47,809 nucleotides of DNA from Fusobacterium perfoetens (GTDB lineage: Bacteria > Fusobacteriota > Fusobacteriia > Fusobacteriales > Fusobacteriaceae), in contig NZ_JADYTX010000015.1 in assembly GCF_021531475.1 (NCBI RefSeq), positions 1 to 47,809 of the forward strand, in the 5' to 3' direction. Numbering within the stretch: position 1 is the first letter of the stretch; each line of letters begins with the position of its first letter. The notes beneath the pieces are model-generated. The model worked only from the letters and a program-made list of their open reading frames with translations. It was not told the origin of the DNA and made no database searches. Made by a program: the position numbers and the translations under genes. This document shows, piece by piece, positions 7,743-15,919 of this stretch.

Positions 7743-8646
7743 CTATATCACCTTTTAAAAGTGAGGCTAAAAGCCTTGCTACCATTATATTTTTATCCAA
7801 TTTTCCAAACATCTTTCTTTTGTAAAACTTGCCATTCATAGAGTACATTCCAAAAAGCTCAATAAATTTTTCCCCATTTTCTTCAACTATCTTACCACTG
7901 CAACCAATAGGAGTGTGACAACCACCGTCAAATATCTTAGAAAACTCCCTTTCAGCCTCAATAACTTTTGTTACTTCTAAGTCGGTTATAGCGTCAAGTA
8001 GATTTTTTACAACCTCATCATTTTCTCTATACTCGATACATAAAGCCCCTTGTGCTGGTGCAGGTACAACGTCTTCTATATCAAAAAATTCAGTTATCTT
8101 ATTACTCAGACCTGTTCTTAAAAGCCCAGCTCCAGCAAGAACAATCCCGTCATAATCTTCCTCATATAATTTTCTGATTCTTGTGTGGATATTTCCTCTA
8201 AGTGGTTTTATTATTGCATCAGGTCTTATTTGTTTTATACATTGACTACGTCTAAGAGAGCTTGTCCCAATAATGGGATTTGGTGGCAGTTCCATAAGTT
8301 TTTGAGAATTTTTTGAAATAAATATATCTCTGTTGTCCTCACGGATTGGTACCCCTGCCATTATTAAACCATTAGGTAAAATGCTTGGCATATCTTTCAT
8401 TGAGTGTACTGCAAAATCAATATCTCCCTCAAGTAACTCTTTTTCAATCTCCTTAGTGAAAAAATTCTTAATAGATACCCCTTGGCTACCCCAGTTAGTA
8501 GAGAGGTCTTTATCTCCAGTTGTAACGATTATTTTTATTTCAAATTCATAGTCAGGGAATCTACTTTCAAGTAGAGATTTAACTATCTTTGTTTGAGCAA
8601 GAGCAAGTTCACTTCCCCTTGTTCCTATTAGAAATTTCTTTTTCAT
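7735..8646 (-). CDS. hemC: Porphobilinogen deaminase (hydroxymethylbilane synthase)
   Basis: A 303-residue enzyme that joins four porphobilinogens into hydroxymethylbilane in the cytoplasm. It has the N-terminal GTRGSELALAQ, AVHSMKDMP, GTSSLRRSQ and LRGNIHTR motifs, and the dipyrromethane-cofactor cysteine in DGGCHTPIGCS (Cys243). The start at 8646 is chosen because AAAGGA lies 8 bases before it and it follows the cbiJ stop by one base; an ATG at 8661 would overlap cbiJ. It feeds the CobA-HemD fusion directly downstream. Confidence 0.95.
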   Translation of the reverse strand: MKKKFLIGTRGSELALAQTKIVKSLLESRFPDYEFEIKIIVTTGDKDLSTNWGSQGVSIKNFFTKEIEKELLEGDIDFAVHSMKDMPSILPNGLIMAGVPIREDNRDIFISKNSQKLMELPPNPIIGTSSLRRSQCIKQIRPDAIIKPLRGNIHTRIRKLYEEDYDGIVLAGAGLLRTGLSNKITEFFDIEDVVPAPAQGALCIEYRENDEVVKNLLDAITDLEVTKVIEAEREFSKIFDGGCHTPIGCSGKIVEENGEKFIELFGMYSMNGKFYKRKMFGKLDKNIMVARLLASLLKGDIDG

Positions 8647-8647
8647 T

Positions 8648-9415
8648 CTAGTTCCTTTCATCTAAATAAATTTTTAAAATCTCCTCTATGTTACTGCTAA
8701 CCCAAGGATATTGGATAGCAGGACGTCTGAGTATAAGGACTTTTGCCCCTATATCAAGAGCAGATTTTATTTTTTCTAATTCTCCCCCAGTAGTTCCACT
8801 TTCTTTTGTTACTAAATAATCTATCTTGTAATTTTTAAGAATAGCCAAGTTAAAATCATAGGAAAATGGTCCTTGCAGAGCAATTATATTTTTAGCCATT
8901 ATTCCACATTCCTCTAACTTTCCAAGAGCCAAAGTTGTAGGTAAAATTCTAAAATAGATATTCTTAAGATTTGGTAGATTTTTAAATTTTTCTATTGTGT
9001 TACTCCCCAGAGTAACCAAGATATTTTTATTGAGATTTGAAATAAATTTAGTTATTTCAAAAATATCTGTAAAGTAAATTATATTCTTATTATCAGAGAA
9101 ATTATTTTCGAGATTTTCCCTCTCAAAACGGTAGTAAAGAATGTTCACAACCTTTGAAATATCCATAGCATTTTTTGATATTTCCTGTGCATATGGGTGA
9201 GAGAAATCAAATATCCTTTTTATAGAATATTTTTTGATAAACTCCCTCATCTCATCTATGTCCATAGGCTTTACAATTACATCTATTGGATACTCTTCAA
9301 GAAGTTTTTTCCCATAAGGTGTGGCTGTTGTTACTATAATATTATTTTTATTTTGTTTAAGTAGACTCTCTATAAAATCTCTAGAATCCTTTGTTCCTCC
9401 AATTATCCAATCCAT
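8648..9415 (-). CDS. cbiJ: Precorrin-6A reductase (CbiJ/CobK)
   Basis: A 255-residue NAD(P)H-dependent reductase of the corrin macrocycle. Evidence is the N-terminal IGGTKDSRDF, the family hallmark FDFSHPYAQEIS (about 90-101), ALQGPFSYDFN and TKESGTTGGELEKI near the C-terminus. It is the first gene of the minus-strand group with hemC and cobA-hemD, and it diverges from cbiA across a 585-base gap. AAAGGAT precedes the ATG. The palindrome at 9430-9458 lies just upstream of this site and could influence its expression. Confidence 0.92.
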   Translation of the reverse strand: MDWIIGGTKDSRDFIESLLKQNKNNIIVTTATPYGKKLLEEYPIDVIVKPMDIDEMREFIKKYSIKRIFDFSHPYAQEISKNAMDISKVVNILYYRFERENLENNFSDNKNIIYFTDIFEITKFISNLNKNILVTLGSNTIEKFKNLPNLKNIYFRILPTTLALGKLEECGIMAKNIIALQGPFSYDFNLAILKNYKIDYLVTKESGTTGGELEKIKSALDIGAKVLILRRPAIQYPWVSSNIEEILKIYLDERN

Positions 9416-9429
9416 TTTTTATCCTTTTG

Positions 9430-9458
9430 ACCTGACTTACACAATATGTAAGTGAGTT
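9430..9458. repeat. Palindrome family A, copy upstream of cbiJ
   Basis: ACCTGACTTACA and TGTAAGTGAG arms separated by a short loop, with a T-run on the plus strand. On the minus strand it sits directly before the cbiJ ribosome binding site, where it is not placed to end any gene. The minus-strand sequence continues with GTCAGGTCAAAA, matching the antirepressor gene beyond the palindrome itself. Confidence 0.65.
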
Positions 9459-9574
9459 TTTTTTATTAAAGTTTTATATAAGGAAAATTAAAACCCCTTT
9501 TCCCTACTTTCTCATAATTCTAAAACCAATATAAGAAAAATAAACTAAATCACTTCTCTCTTATCACATATATT

Positions 9575-9672
9575 AAAAATTACGAAAATATGGAAGAAAT
9601 TTATGATTTAATAAACGACATGGAATGCTAAAAATCTCAATTGTTTGAGCGTAGCGAGTTTTGAGATTTTAA
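9575..9672 (+). repeat. Dispersed hairpin repeat, copy 2
   Basis: Matches the minus strand of 1-99. The stem here is AAAATCTCAA...TTTTGAGATTTT, whereas copy 1 has CAC/GTG at the same place, so both arms changed together. The loop GTTTGAGCG(T)TAGCGAG is kept. Confidence 0.75.
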
Positions 9673-9694
9673 TGGAGTGAGTTTTAATTAAATC

Positions 9695-9807
9695 AAATTT
9701 CTGTAATCTGTAGTAATTTTTAATTATATAAAAGGAAATTAACTTTAAACTTTCTTTATACGAAAAAGAAAATTTTTGTAATTTATATTAATTTCTAATA
9801 ATATAAA
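9695..9807. repeat. Two 38-base AT-rich direct repeats, 75 bases apart
   Basis: The segments at 9695-9732 and 9770-9807 agree at 32 of 38 positions by eye (AAATTT-TGTAAT... to ...ATATAAA). In DNA this AT-rich part of the match could be by chance. Confidence 0.4.
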
Positions 9808-10000
9808 CTATTAAAGCCCTATAAATATAAGGGCAAACTACCTCATTATATATTATCATTTTACCTTTTTAATTACCAAAAGTAAAGGAATTTTTATAAT
9901 TTATTTCTAATTAATTGTACACGAAATTATAGAGAATTTTTTCAAAAAATATAGTATAATATACCTAGATTCAAAAATTTTTTAACAAAAGGGGGATAAT

Positions 10001-11452
10001 ATGAAAGGGTTTATTATTGCTGGAACTAAGAGCGGTATAGGCAAGACAACTATAACACTTGGACTTATGAAAAATTTTCAAAATGTATCTCCTTTTAAGA
10101 TAGGACCTGACTATATAGACGGGAGATTTCACGAATATGCTACCAAAAATCCAAGCTACAACCTAGATTATTTTCTTATGAAAGAGGAGGGTATAAAATA
10201 TAGTTTCCTAAAACATAGAAAAGATATATCTATAATCGAGGGTGTAATGGGACTTTATGACGGACTGGGAGATAGTCTCACAAATGGAAGTACAGCTCAT
10301 ATTTCAAAAATCTTAAATCTTCCAATAATTCTAGTAGTAGACGGAGAAAAAAGAGGGACTAGTATATCTGCTGAAGTCTTAGGATACAAAAACTTTGACT
10401 CTGAGATAAATATCTGTGGTGTTATCATAAATCGTGTAACTTCAAAAAAAGCCTATGATATTTTAGCAAGTTCTATTGAAAAATATACAGGGATAACTTG
10501 TCTTGGTTATCTACTAAAAATTCAAGAAGTAGAACTTGGAGAAAGACACCTTGGACTTATTCAAGCTGGTGAAGATGAAAAGCTTGAAGAAAAATTAGAG
10601 ATACTAGCAAGTAAAATAAAAGAAACAATAAATCTTGATAAAATCTTAGAGCTAACTGAAATAAAAACAAAAGAAAATGAGATAGTTGATAAACTTATAA
10701 GTGGTACTATAATCAATACCAACAAGGTAATAAATCTAAAATCAAAAATAATCTCCCTTGATAAAAAAGACAAATATCAAGGGGTTACAATAGGTATTGC
10801 AAAGGACAGTGCTTTTAGTTTTTATTATAATGATAATATAGAGTTTTTAAAAGGTTTAGGGGTAGAGATAAGATATTTTTCACCAATAAAAGATAAAACT
10901 ATTCCAGATAATGTGGATATACTATATTTTGGTGGAGGTTATCCTGAAAACTATGGAGAAACTTTATCTAAAAATCAAAGTATGATAGATTCAATAAGGG
11001 ATTTTTACAGCAGAAATGGAGTTATATATGGAGAGTGTGGAGGATATATCTACCTTTCAAAATCTCTTACAACTTTAGATGACAAAACCTATAACTTTGT
11101 AGGGGTTACAGATAGAAGTTTTGTTATGAAAAATAGATTAAATATCAAAAGATTTGGATATATAGATGTAAACTTTAAAGGATTTTCCTACCCTGCTCAC
11201 GAATTTCACTATTCTGAGGTTATAGGTGGCAGAGAGGGAGTGTTTAAAATCTCAAAAAAAGACGGACGTAGCTGGGATTGTGGCTACGAAGATAAAAATC
11301 TTCTGTGTGGCTATCCACATATCCATTTTTTTACAAGCAAAGATTTGATATTTGACTTGCTTGATAGGGCTTTGGCATACAGAGAAAAGAAAAATCGTTT
11401 TAGTTTTATGGATTTTTTTAATTTTGGAAATTTTAGAAAGGGAAAAGAGTAA
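10001..11452 (+). CDS. cbiA: Cobyrinate a,c-diamide synthase
   Basis: A 483-residue ATP- and glutamine-dependent amidase acting on carboxylates a and c of (cobalt-)cobyrinate. The N-terminal part has the P-loop AGTKSGIGKTTIT and IEGVMGLYDG. The C-terminal class I glutamine amidotransferase domain (about 265-460) has the nucleophile cysteine in GECGGYIYLS, and HEFHYSE and PHIHF at the end. GGGGGAT lies before the ATG. It heads the plus-strand corrin operon and overlaps cbiC by one base (TAATG). Confidence 0.94.
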   Translation: MKGFIIAGTKSGIGKTTITLGLMKNFQNVSPFKIGPDYIDGRFHEYATKNPSYNLDYFLMKEEGIKYSFLKHRKDISIIEGVMGLYDGLGDSLTNGSTAHISKILNLPIILVVDGEKRGTSISAEVLGYKNFDSEINICGVIINRVTSKKAYDILASSIEKYTGITCLGYLLKIQEVELGERHLGLIQAGEDEKLEEKLEILASKIKETINLDKILELTEIKTKENEIVDKLISGTIINTNKVINLKSKIISLDKKDKYQGVTIGIAKDSAFSFYYNDNIEFLKGLGVEIRYFSPIKDKTIPDNVDILYFGGGYPENYGETLSKNQSMIDSIRDFYSRNGVIYGECGGYIYLSKSLTTLDDKTYNFVGVTDRSFVMKNRLNIKRFGYIDVNFKGFSYPAHEFHYSEVIGGREGVFKISKKDGRSWDCGYEDKNLLCGYPHIHFFTSKDLIFDLLDRALAYREKKNRFSFMDFFNFGNFRKGKE

Positions 11453-12099
11453 TGAGAGAATATATAAAAGAACCACAACTTATTGAAAAAAGAAGTTTTG
11501 AAATAATAACTAGTGAGCTTGGGGATAAGATAAAAAACTTTACTGACGAGGAGCTACCAATAGTTAAAAGGGTTATCCATACAACAGCAGATTTTCAGTA
11601 TGCTGACCTTATAAAATTTCTAAATAATCCAATAGAAAGTGGGAAAAAAGCACTTTTAGAGGGGACAAAAATATATTGTGATACCAATATGATAGTAAAT
11701 GGGCTTAGCAAAATGGTTTTAAAAAAATTTGGTTGTACAGCTTATACTTTGGTGTCAGATGAAGAAGTGGCAAGAGAGAGCAAAGAAAGAGGGGTTACTC
11801 GTTCAATAGTTGGGATAGAACATGCCTCAAGGGATACGGATACAAAGATATTTTTAATTGGGAATGCTCCAACAGCTCTTTATAGATTAAAGGAGCTTAT
11901 AGAAAGTGGAGAGATTGAAAAACCACTGCTTGTAGTGGGAGCACCTGTTGGATTTGTAGGAGCTAGTGAGTCAAAGGAATTTTTCAAATCAGTTGATGTA
12001 CCATATATCACTATTGACGGAAGAAAAGGGGGAAGTACAGTAACTGTGGCAATACTTCACGGAATATTGTATCAGATTTATAAAAGAGAGGGATTTTAA
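11452..12099 (+). CDS. cbiC: Precorrin-8X methylmutase
   Basis: A 215-residue enzyme that moves the C11 methyl group to C12, giving (hydrogeno)cobyrinate. Family features include VKRVIHTTADFQYADL near residue 40 (with the catalytic histidine), YCDTNMIVNG, and a C-terminal GAPVGFVGASESKE followed by GRKGGSTVTVAILHG. Length is normal. It is translationally coupled to cbiA and is followed immediately by cbiD with no gap. Confidence 0.95.
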   Translation: MREYIKEPQLIEKRSFEIITSELGDKIKNFTDEELPIVKRVIHTTADFQYADLIKFLNNPIESGKKALLEGTKIYCDTNMIVNGLSKMVLKKFGCTAYTLVSDEEVARESKERGVTRSIVGIEHASRDTDTKIFLIGNAPTALYRLKELIESGEIEKPLLVVGAPVGFVGASESKEFFKSVDVPYITIDGRKGGSTVTVAILHGILYQIYKREGF

Positions 12100-13218
12100 A
12101 TGAAAAAGTTAAAATCTGGGTATACCACAGGAAGTTGTGTTGTAGCCTCTGTTATTGCAAGTCTTAATTACCTTATAAAAGATGAGATATTGGACTTTGT
12201 AGATATATTTTTAGTTGATAATAAAACCCTAAAAATCCCAATAAATCGTCTTAGAAAAAGAAAAAACTTTTGTACAGCCTCTGTTATAAAATACTCTGGT
12301 GATGACCCAGATGTAACAAATGGTATGGAGATTTTTACAAAGGTAACTTTGGTTGATGAAATAAAGCCTAATCCCTCAATGTATAATATAGATAATATCT
12401 ATATAACAGGTGGTCGTGGTGTAGGAGTTATCACAAAAAAAGGTTTGCAACAGCCAATTGGGAAATATGCAATCAATCCAAAACCCCTTGAAATGATAGT
12501 AAAAAATATAAAGTTATTTCTTAAAGAAAATCCCATTGGAAATAAAAAAATCTTAGTAAAAATCTATATTCCCAAAGGGCGAGAGATAGCTAAAAAAACC
12601 TTTAATGAAAAGTTAGGTATAAAAGGTGGACTTTCGATTTTAGGTACTACTGGGATATTAAAACCAATGAGTGAGGAGGCGTTAAAAGACTCTCTAAAGC
12701 TAGAACTTAAAGTTTTAAAAGAGAATAACAAAAAAGATTGGATAATTTTTTCCTTTGGGAACTATGGGAAAAAATATTGTGAGGAGCTTGGGCTTGATAC
12801 CGAAAACCTTATAGTTATTAGTAACTATGTTGGATTTATGCTAGACTGTGCAGTGGAGCTTGGTTACAAAAAAATATTTTTAGTTGGGCATATTGGTAAG
12901 GCTATAAAGATAGCTGGGGGGATTTATAATACCCATAGCAAAGTGGCTGATGCTCGTATAGAAATAATGGTTGCAAATGCTCTTTTAGTAGGAGAGAATA
13001 TAGAAAATATCCATAAAATCTTGGGAGCTAATACAGTTGAAGAGGCTTGTGATTATATAGAAAAGACAGAATTTTTTGATTTTATAGCCAATAAAGTAGC
13101 ACAAAAATGTGAAGAATATCTAAGAGGAGAGGATATAAGGTGTGAGGCACTGATTTTTTCCTTTAAAGATAAAATAGGCATAAGTAAAGGCTTTAAATCT
13201 ATGGTGGAATTTATATAA
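12100..13218 (+). CDS. cbiD: Cobalt-precorrin-5B C1-methyltransferase
   Basis: A 372-residue SAM-dependent enzyme of the anaerobic B12 route, which methylates C1 after loss of the acetaldehyde fragment. Recognised by the N-terminal SGYTTGSCVVAS, SGDDPDVTNGMEI, ITGGRGVGVITKKGL and LVGHIGKAIKIAGGI with THSKVADARIEI. It belongs specifically to the oxygen-independent pathway. The stop is only 25 bases before the toxI promoter, so the type III toxin-antitoxin locus interrupts the operon at this point. Confidence 0.95.
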   Translation: MKKLKSGYTTGSCVVASVIASLNYLIKDEILDFVDIFLVDNKTLKIPINRLRKRKNFCTASVIKYSGDDPDVTNGMEIFTKVTLVDEIKPNPSMYNIDNIYITGGRGVGVITKKGLQQPIGKYAINPKPLEMIVKNIKLFLKENPIGNKKILVKIYIPKGREIAKKTFNEKLGIKGGLSILGTTGILKPMSEEALKDSLKLELKVLKENNKKDWIIFSFGNYGKKYCEELGLDTENLIVISNYVGFMLDCAVELGYKKIFLVGHIGKAIKIAGGIYNTHSKVADARIEIMVANALLVGENIENIHKILGANTVEEACDYIEKTEFFDFIANKVAQKCEEYLRGEDIRCEALIFSFKDKIGISKGFKSMVEFI

Positions 13219-13243
13219 TAAACAGATTGAAAAAATAAAAATC

Positions 13244-13272
13244 TTGATTTCTTAATAATGAAATGGTATAAT
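13244..13272 (+). promoter_or_regulatory. Promoter of the ToxI-like antitoxin RNA
   Basis: TTGATT at 13244-13249 and TATAAT at 13267-13272 with a 17-base spacer; TGG before the -10 makes it an extended -10 as well. Transcription would start near 13279, right at the first repeat. This is one of the best promoter matches in the window. Confidence 0.8.
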
Positions 13273-13280
13273 GAAGAAAA

Positions 13281-13394
13281 TAAAAACGAGTGAGCCTCTG
13301 CTCTAAAAAGAGGAGCTATAAAAACGAGTGAGCCTCTGCTCTAAAAAGAGGAGCTATAAAAACGAGTGAGCCTCTACTCTAAAGTGGGGAACTA
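13281..13394 (+). repeat. Tandem repeat array, 3 x 38 bases
   Basis: Direct abutting repeats with a period of exactly 38 (the CGAGTGAGCCTCT core starts at 13287, 13325 and 13363). There are no unique spacers, so this is not a CRISPR array. It forms the body of the ToxI-like RNA. Confidence 0.9.
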
Positions 13395-13401
13395 TAAAAA
13401 C

Positions 13402-13428
13402 AAAAGCTATCTTGATGATAGCTTTTTT
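13402..13428 (+). terminator. Terminator between toxI and toxN
   Basis: Stem AAAAGCTATC / GATAGCTTTT, loop TTGAT, and a run of six T residues. In type III systems a terminator at this place sets the excess of antitoxin RNA over toxin mRNA. Here it also lies upstream of cbiE-T-L-F-G-H. Confidence 0.88.
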
Positions 13429-13446
13429 CTTTATACAAGGAGAGAT

Positions 13447-13971
13447 ATGAAAATAGTAGAATTAGATAAAGATTATATAAATTATTTAAGAGGTTTTGAT
13501 AAATTTGTTTTAAAACCTGATGGAAAAGATTATAAAAAAGAAAGAAAATATTTGGGAGTTGTTTTTTCTTATGATTGTTTTGATTATTTTATTCCTTTTT
13601 CTTCTCCTGATAAAAAAGATGATTATGATAAAGATGGAAAAATAAGAAAATCATCAATGGTTGTTATAAGAATGGTGGACAAAAAAGAAAAAGCTAAACT
13701 TTTAGGAACATTAAGATTAAATAGTATGATTCCAATATATAATAAGAATGTAATAAAAGAATATGATATATTAGAAGAAAATGATATTTTTTATAAGAGT
13801 TTATTATTTAAAGAGTATAATTTTATAAAAGAAAATAAAGAAATAATCATAACAAAAGCTAAAAAACTTTATGATTTAAAAGTTAATAATTCTAAAATAC
13901 CAATGTTAAATTTTGTTTGTAATTTTAAATTATTGGAAGAGAAATCTTTAGAGTATATATTAAAAAAATAA
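13447..13971 (+). CDS. toxN: ToxN/AbiQ-like type III toxin endoribonuclease
   Basis: A 174-residue basic protein. Family features are the N-terminal VELDKDYINYLRGFDKFV, the RKYLGVVF strand, YFIPFSSPDKK (the SSP serine region, about residues 48-56) and LGTLRLNSMIPI (86-97). ToxN/AbiQ proteins are sequence-specific ribonucleases inhibited by their repeat RNA and often give phage resistance by abortive infection. The start is the ATG with AAGGAG 4 bases before; longer in-frame starts would read backwards into the repeats and terminator. The gene is more AT-rich than its cbi neighbours, which suggests it arrived by transfer. It lies 17 bases before cbiE. Confidence 0.88.
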   Translation: MKIVELDKDYINYLRGFDKFVLKPDGKDYKKERKYLGVVFSYDCFDYFIPFSSPDKKDDYDKDGKIRKSSMVVIRMVDKKEKAKLLGTLRLNSMIPIYNKNVIKEYDILEENDIFYKSLLFKEYNFIKENKEIIITKAKKLYDLKVNNSKIPMLNFVCNFKLLEEKSLEYILKK

Positions 13972-13988
13972 AAAAGAGAGTTGTAAAT

Positions 13989-14627
13989 ATGATAAATGTT
14001 ATAGGCTTAGGAGTAGGAAATCTTGAATATTTTTCAAAGGTAGGAGAAAATAGAATAAAAACTTCAGATATAATTATAGGTGGAGAAAGGCAGTTAGAGG
14101 ATATATCACCTATAATACCAAAAGTTTGTAAAGTCTACACACTAAAAAAGTTATCAGATATGTTAGATTTTATAAAATCAAACCTAGATAAAAATATTTC
14201 AATAATAGTTTCAGGGGATACTGGTTTTTATAGCCTTTTAAGATATATAAAGAAAAACTTACCTAATGAAAATATAGAGGTTATCACAAATATTTCATCT
14301 TTTCAATATTTATTTGCCAAAATCTGTGATACTTGGGAAGACTTTACTCTTTTAAGTGTCCACGGTAGGGAAAATGATATTGTGAAAGCCTTAGAAAAAA
14401 GCAAAAGAGGTTTGATACTTCTTACAGATAGCAAAAATAACCCCTATGAGATAGCTAAAACTCTAGCGGATAGTGGGTATCAAAACACTCAAATTATAGT
14501 TGGAGAAAGATTATCATATAGTGATGAAAAAATAACTAGATTTTATGCAAGGGATTATAAATCTTATCAAAGAGATTATCAAATGAATGTGGTTATTTTA
14601 GAAAAGGAGAGCCAATGGGACATATAA
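13989..14627 (+). CDS. cbiE: Cobalt-precorrin-7 (C5) methyltransferase, CbiE
   Basis: A 212-residue SAM-dependent tetrapyrrole methylase. It begins MINVIGLGVGNLEYFS, with the family VSGDTGFYSLLRY (about 77-89) and SVHGRENDI. CbiE methylates C5 of the corrin ring, and CbiT handles C15 and decarboxylation; in many bacteria both are fused as CobL, but here they are separate. The 3' end overlaps cbiT by 13 bases, so the two are coupled. Its promoter is unclear because the toxI terminator lies upstream. Confidence 0.92.
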   Translation: MINVIGLGVGNLEYFSKVGENRIKTSDIIIGGERQLEDISPIIPKVCKVYTLKKLSDMLDFIKSNLDKNISIIVSGDTGFYSLLRYIKKNLPNENIEVITNISSFQYLFAKICDTWEDFTLLSVHGRENDIVKALEKSKRGLILLTDSKNNPYEIAKTLADSGYQNTQIIVGERLSYSDEKITRFYARDYKSYQRDYQMNVVILEKESQWDI

Positions 14628-15187
14628 AAGATAGAGATTTTATCCGAGGGGAAGTTCCTATGACTAAAGATGAAGTAAGAGCTATCTCAATAGCAAAACT
14701 TGATTTAAGAGAAAATTCAATCCTTGTAGATGTAGGAGCAGGGACAGGAAGTGTCGGTATTGAGGGAAGTACCTACCTTACAAAAGGGTATGTTTATGGA
14801 ATAGAGAAAAATCCAAAAGGTTGTGAATTGATAAAAGAAAATCTAAAAAAATTTAGGATAAACAATTATAAACTTATTGAGGGTATAGCTCCCAAAGATT
14901 TAGATGAGATAAAAAATATAGGTTTTGATAGAATGTTTATAGGTGGCTCATCTGGAAATATGGAGGAGATTATAGATTTTTTTATTGAATACTCTAGTGA
15001 TGATAGTATTTTTGTAATAAATTTAATAGCTCTGGAAACTCTAACAGAGGTTATGAATATTTTAAAAAGAAAAAATTTAAAAGATATAGAGATAGTAAAT
15101 ATTTCAGTTTCAAGAAGTAAAAAATTAGGAAATTATACAATGATGATGGGAGAAAATCCCATATATATAATAAACGGGAGAAAGTAA
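14615..15187 (+). CDS. cbiT: Cobalt-precorrin-6B C15-methyltransferase (decarboxylating), CbiT
   Basis: A 190-residue class I SAM methyltransferase. The N-terminus has IKDRDFIRGEVPMTKDEVRA, which is typical of CbiT, followed by the SAM-binding VDVGAGTGSVGIEG and the acidic YGIEKNPKG. It methylates C15 and removes the C12 acetate carboxyl. Length matches stand-alone CbiT. It starts inside the end of cbiE and stops 3 bases before cbiL. Confidence 0.93.
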   Translation: MGHIKDRDFIRGEVPMTKDEVRAISIAKLDLRENSILVDVGAGTGSVGIEGSTYLTKGYVYGIEKNPKGCELIKENLKKFRINNYKLIEGIAPKDLDEIKNIGFDRMFIGGSSGNMEEIIDFFIEYSSDDSIFVINLIALETLTEVMNILKRKNLKDIEIVNISVSRSKKLGNYTMMMGENPIYIINGRK

Positions 15188-15190
15188 ATA

Positions 15191-15919
15191 ATGAGTAAAT
15201 TATATGGAATAGGAGTAGGTGTTGGAGAGCCTGAAATGATAACAATAAAGGCTGTGAATACCCTAAAAAAAATAGATGTGGTGATACTGCCTAACGCAGG
15301 TCGTGAGTTTTCAAGTACAGCTTATGGAATAGCTAAAGAATATTTAAAAGAGGGAATAGAATTTATTGATATGGAGTTTTCTATGAATCCCGACGTTAAG
15401 CAGAGGGAGATTGAAAGAAAACAAAATGCAAAGGTAATTGAGGAACATCTTGATAGAGGTTTAAATGTTGGATTTATAACGATAGGCGACCCAATGACAT
15501 ATAGCACATATATTTATATATTAGAATATCTTAATGAAAAATATCAAGTGGAAACAATACCGGGGATTTCATCTTTTGTAGATATTGCTTCTCGTGTTAA
15601 TATTCCACTGGTTATTGGAGATGAGAGCCTAAAAGTAATTGGACTTTATAGAAAATGCGATAGAGATTTTATAATAAAGCATATAGAGGAAAATGATAAC
15701 CTTGTAGTTATGAAAGCCTCTCTTAAATTTGAGGAGCTTAAGGAGGCATTAAAAATCACAGGAAATGAAAATAATATAGTTTTGGTTTGCGACTCTGGAA
15801 AGCCAAATCAAAGAGTATATTTTGATATAATGGACTTAAAAAAAGATGAGATACCATATTTTTCAACTCTAATTCTTAAGAAAGGGGGGATTGAAAAATG
15901 GAAAAAGTTTATTTCATAG
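15191..15919 (+). CDS. cbiL: Cobalt-precorrin-2 C20-methyltransferase
   Basis: A 242-residue tetrapyrrole methylase that adds the C20 methyl of (cobalt-)precorrin-2. It starts with LYGIGVGVGEPEMITIKAVN, then has TIGDPMTYSTY (about 97-107) and TIPGISSFVDIASR, all typical of CbiL/CobI. The downstream cbiF starts 22 bases before its stop. Ordering by reaction does not follow gene order, as is common in these operons. Confidence 0.92.
   Translation: MSKLYGIGVGVGEPEMITIKAVNTLKKIDVVILPNAGREFSSTAYGIAKEYLKEGIEFIDMEFSMNPDVKQREIERKQNAKVIEEHLDRGLNVGFITIGDPMTYSTYIYILEYLNEKYQVETIPGISSFVDIASRVNIPLVIGDESLKVIGLYRKCDRDFIIKHIEENDNLVVMKASLKFEELKEALKITGNENNIVLVCDSGKPNQRVYFDIMDLKKDEIPYFSTLILKKGGIEKWKKFIS

Larger units (their letters stand above)
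9416..10000. other. Long non-coding gap between cbiJ and cbiA
   Basis: No gene is seen in these 585 bases. They hold a palindrome of family A (9430-9458), the second copy of the dispersed hairpin repeat (9575-9672), two 38-base AT-rich direct repeats (9695-9732 and 9770-9807), a GCCCT-N9-AGGGC inverted repeat (9816-9834), and a TATAAT at 9955-9960 that may be the -10 of cbiA. No cobalamin-riboswitch core such as GCCACTG is visible on either strand. Confidence 0.7.
13280..13428 (+). ncRNA. toxI: ToxI-like antitoxin RNA, three tandem 38-base repeats
   Basis: Three head-to-tail units of 38 bases begin at 13281, 13319 and 13357. The first two are identical and the third differs at a few positions (GAGTGAGCCTCTACTC and then AAAGTGGGG). 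Each unit has a CCTCT/AGAGG stem and an A-rich end (CTATAAAAAC), fitting the type III pattern where the toxin cuts a repeat array into pseudoknot units that then inhibit it. The array has its own promoter and ends in a terminator, and the toxin gene follows, as in ToxIN, CptIN and TenpIN loci. The subfamily is not assigned. Confidence 0.85.

Noticed and set aside
13281-13394. CRISPR array
   Set aside because: The 38-base units abut directly with no unique spacers, there are only three, there are no cas genes, and a promoter, terminator and toxin gene give a better explanation.
13280-13430. PreQ1-type riboswitch in the tandem repeats
   Set aside because: The A-rich tail after a short stem looked similar, but the loop and pseudoknot positions do not fit, and the region has its own promoter and precedes a toxin gene.
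13366-13446. Longer N-terminus for the toxin gene
   Set aside because: An in-frame upstream start would translate the last repeat and the terminator hairpin. The ATG at 13447 has AAGGAG at good spacing and the family N-terminus begins there.
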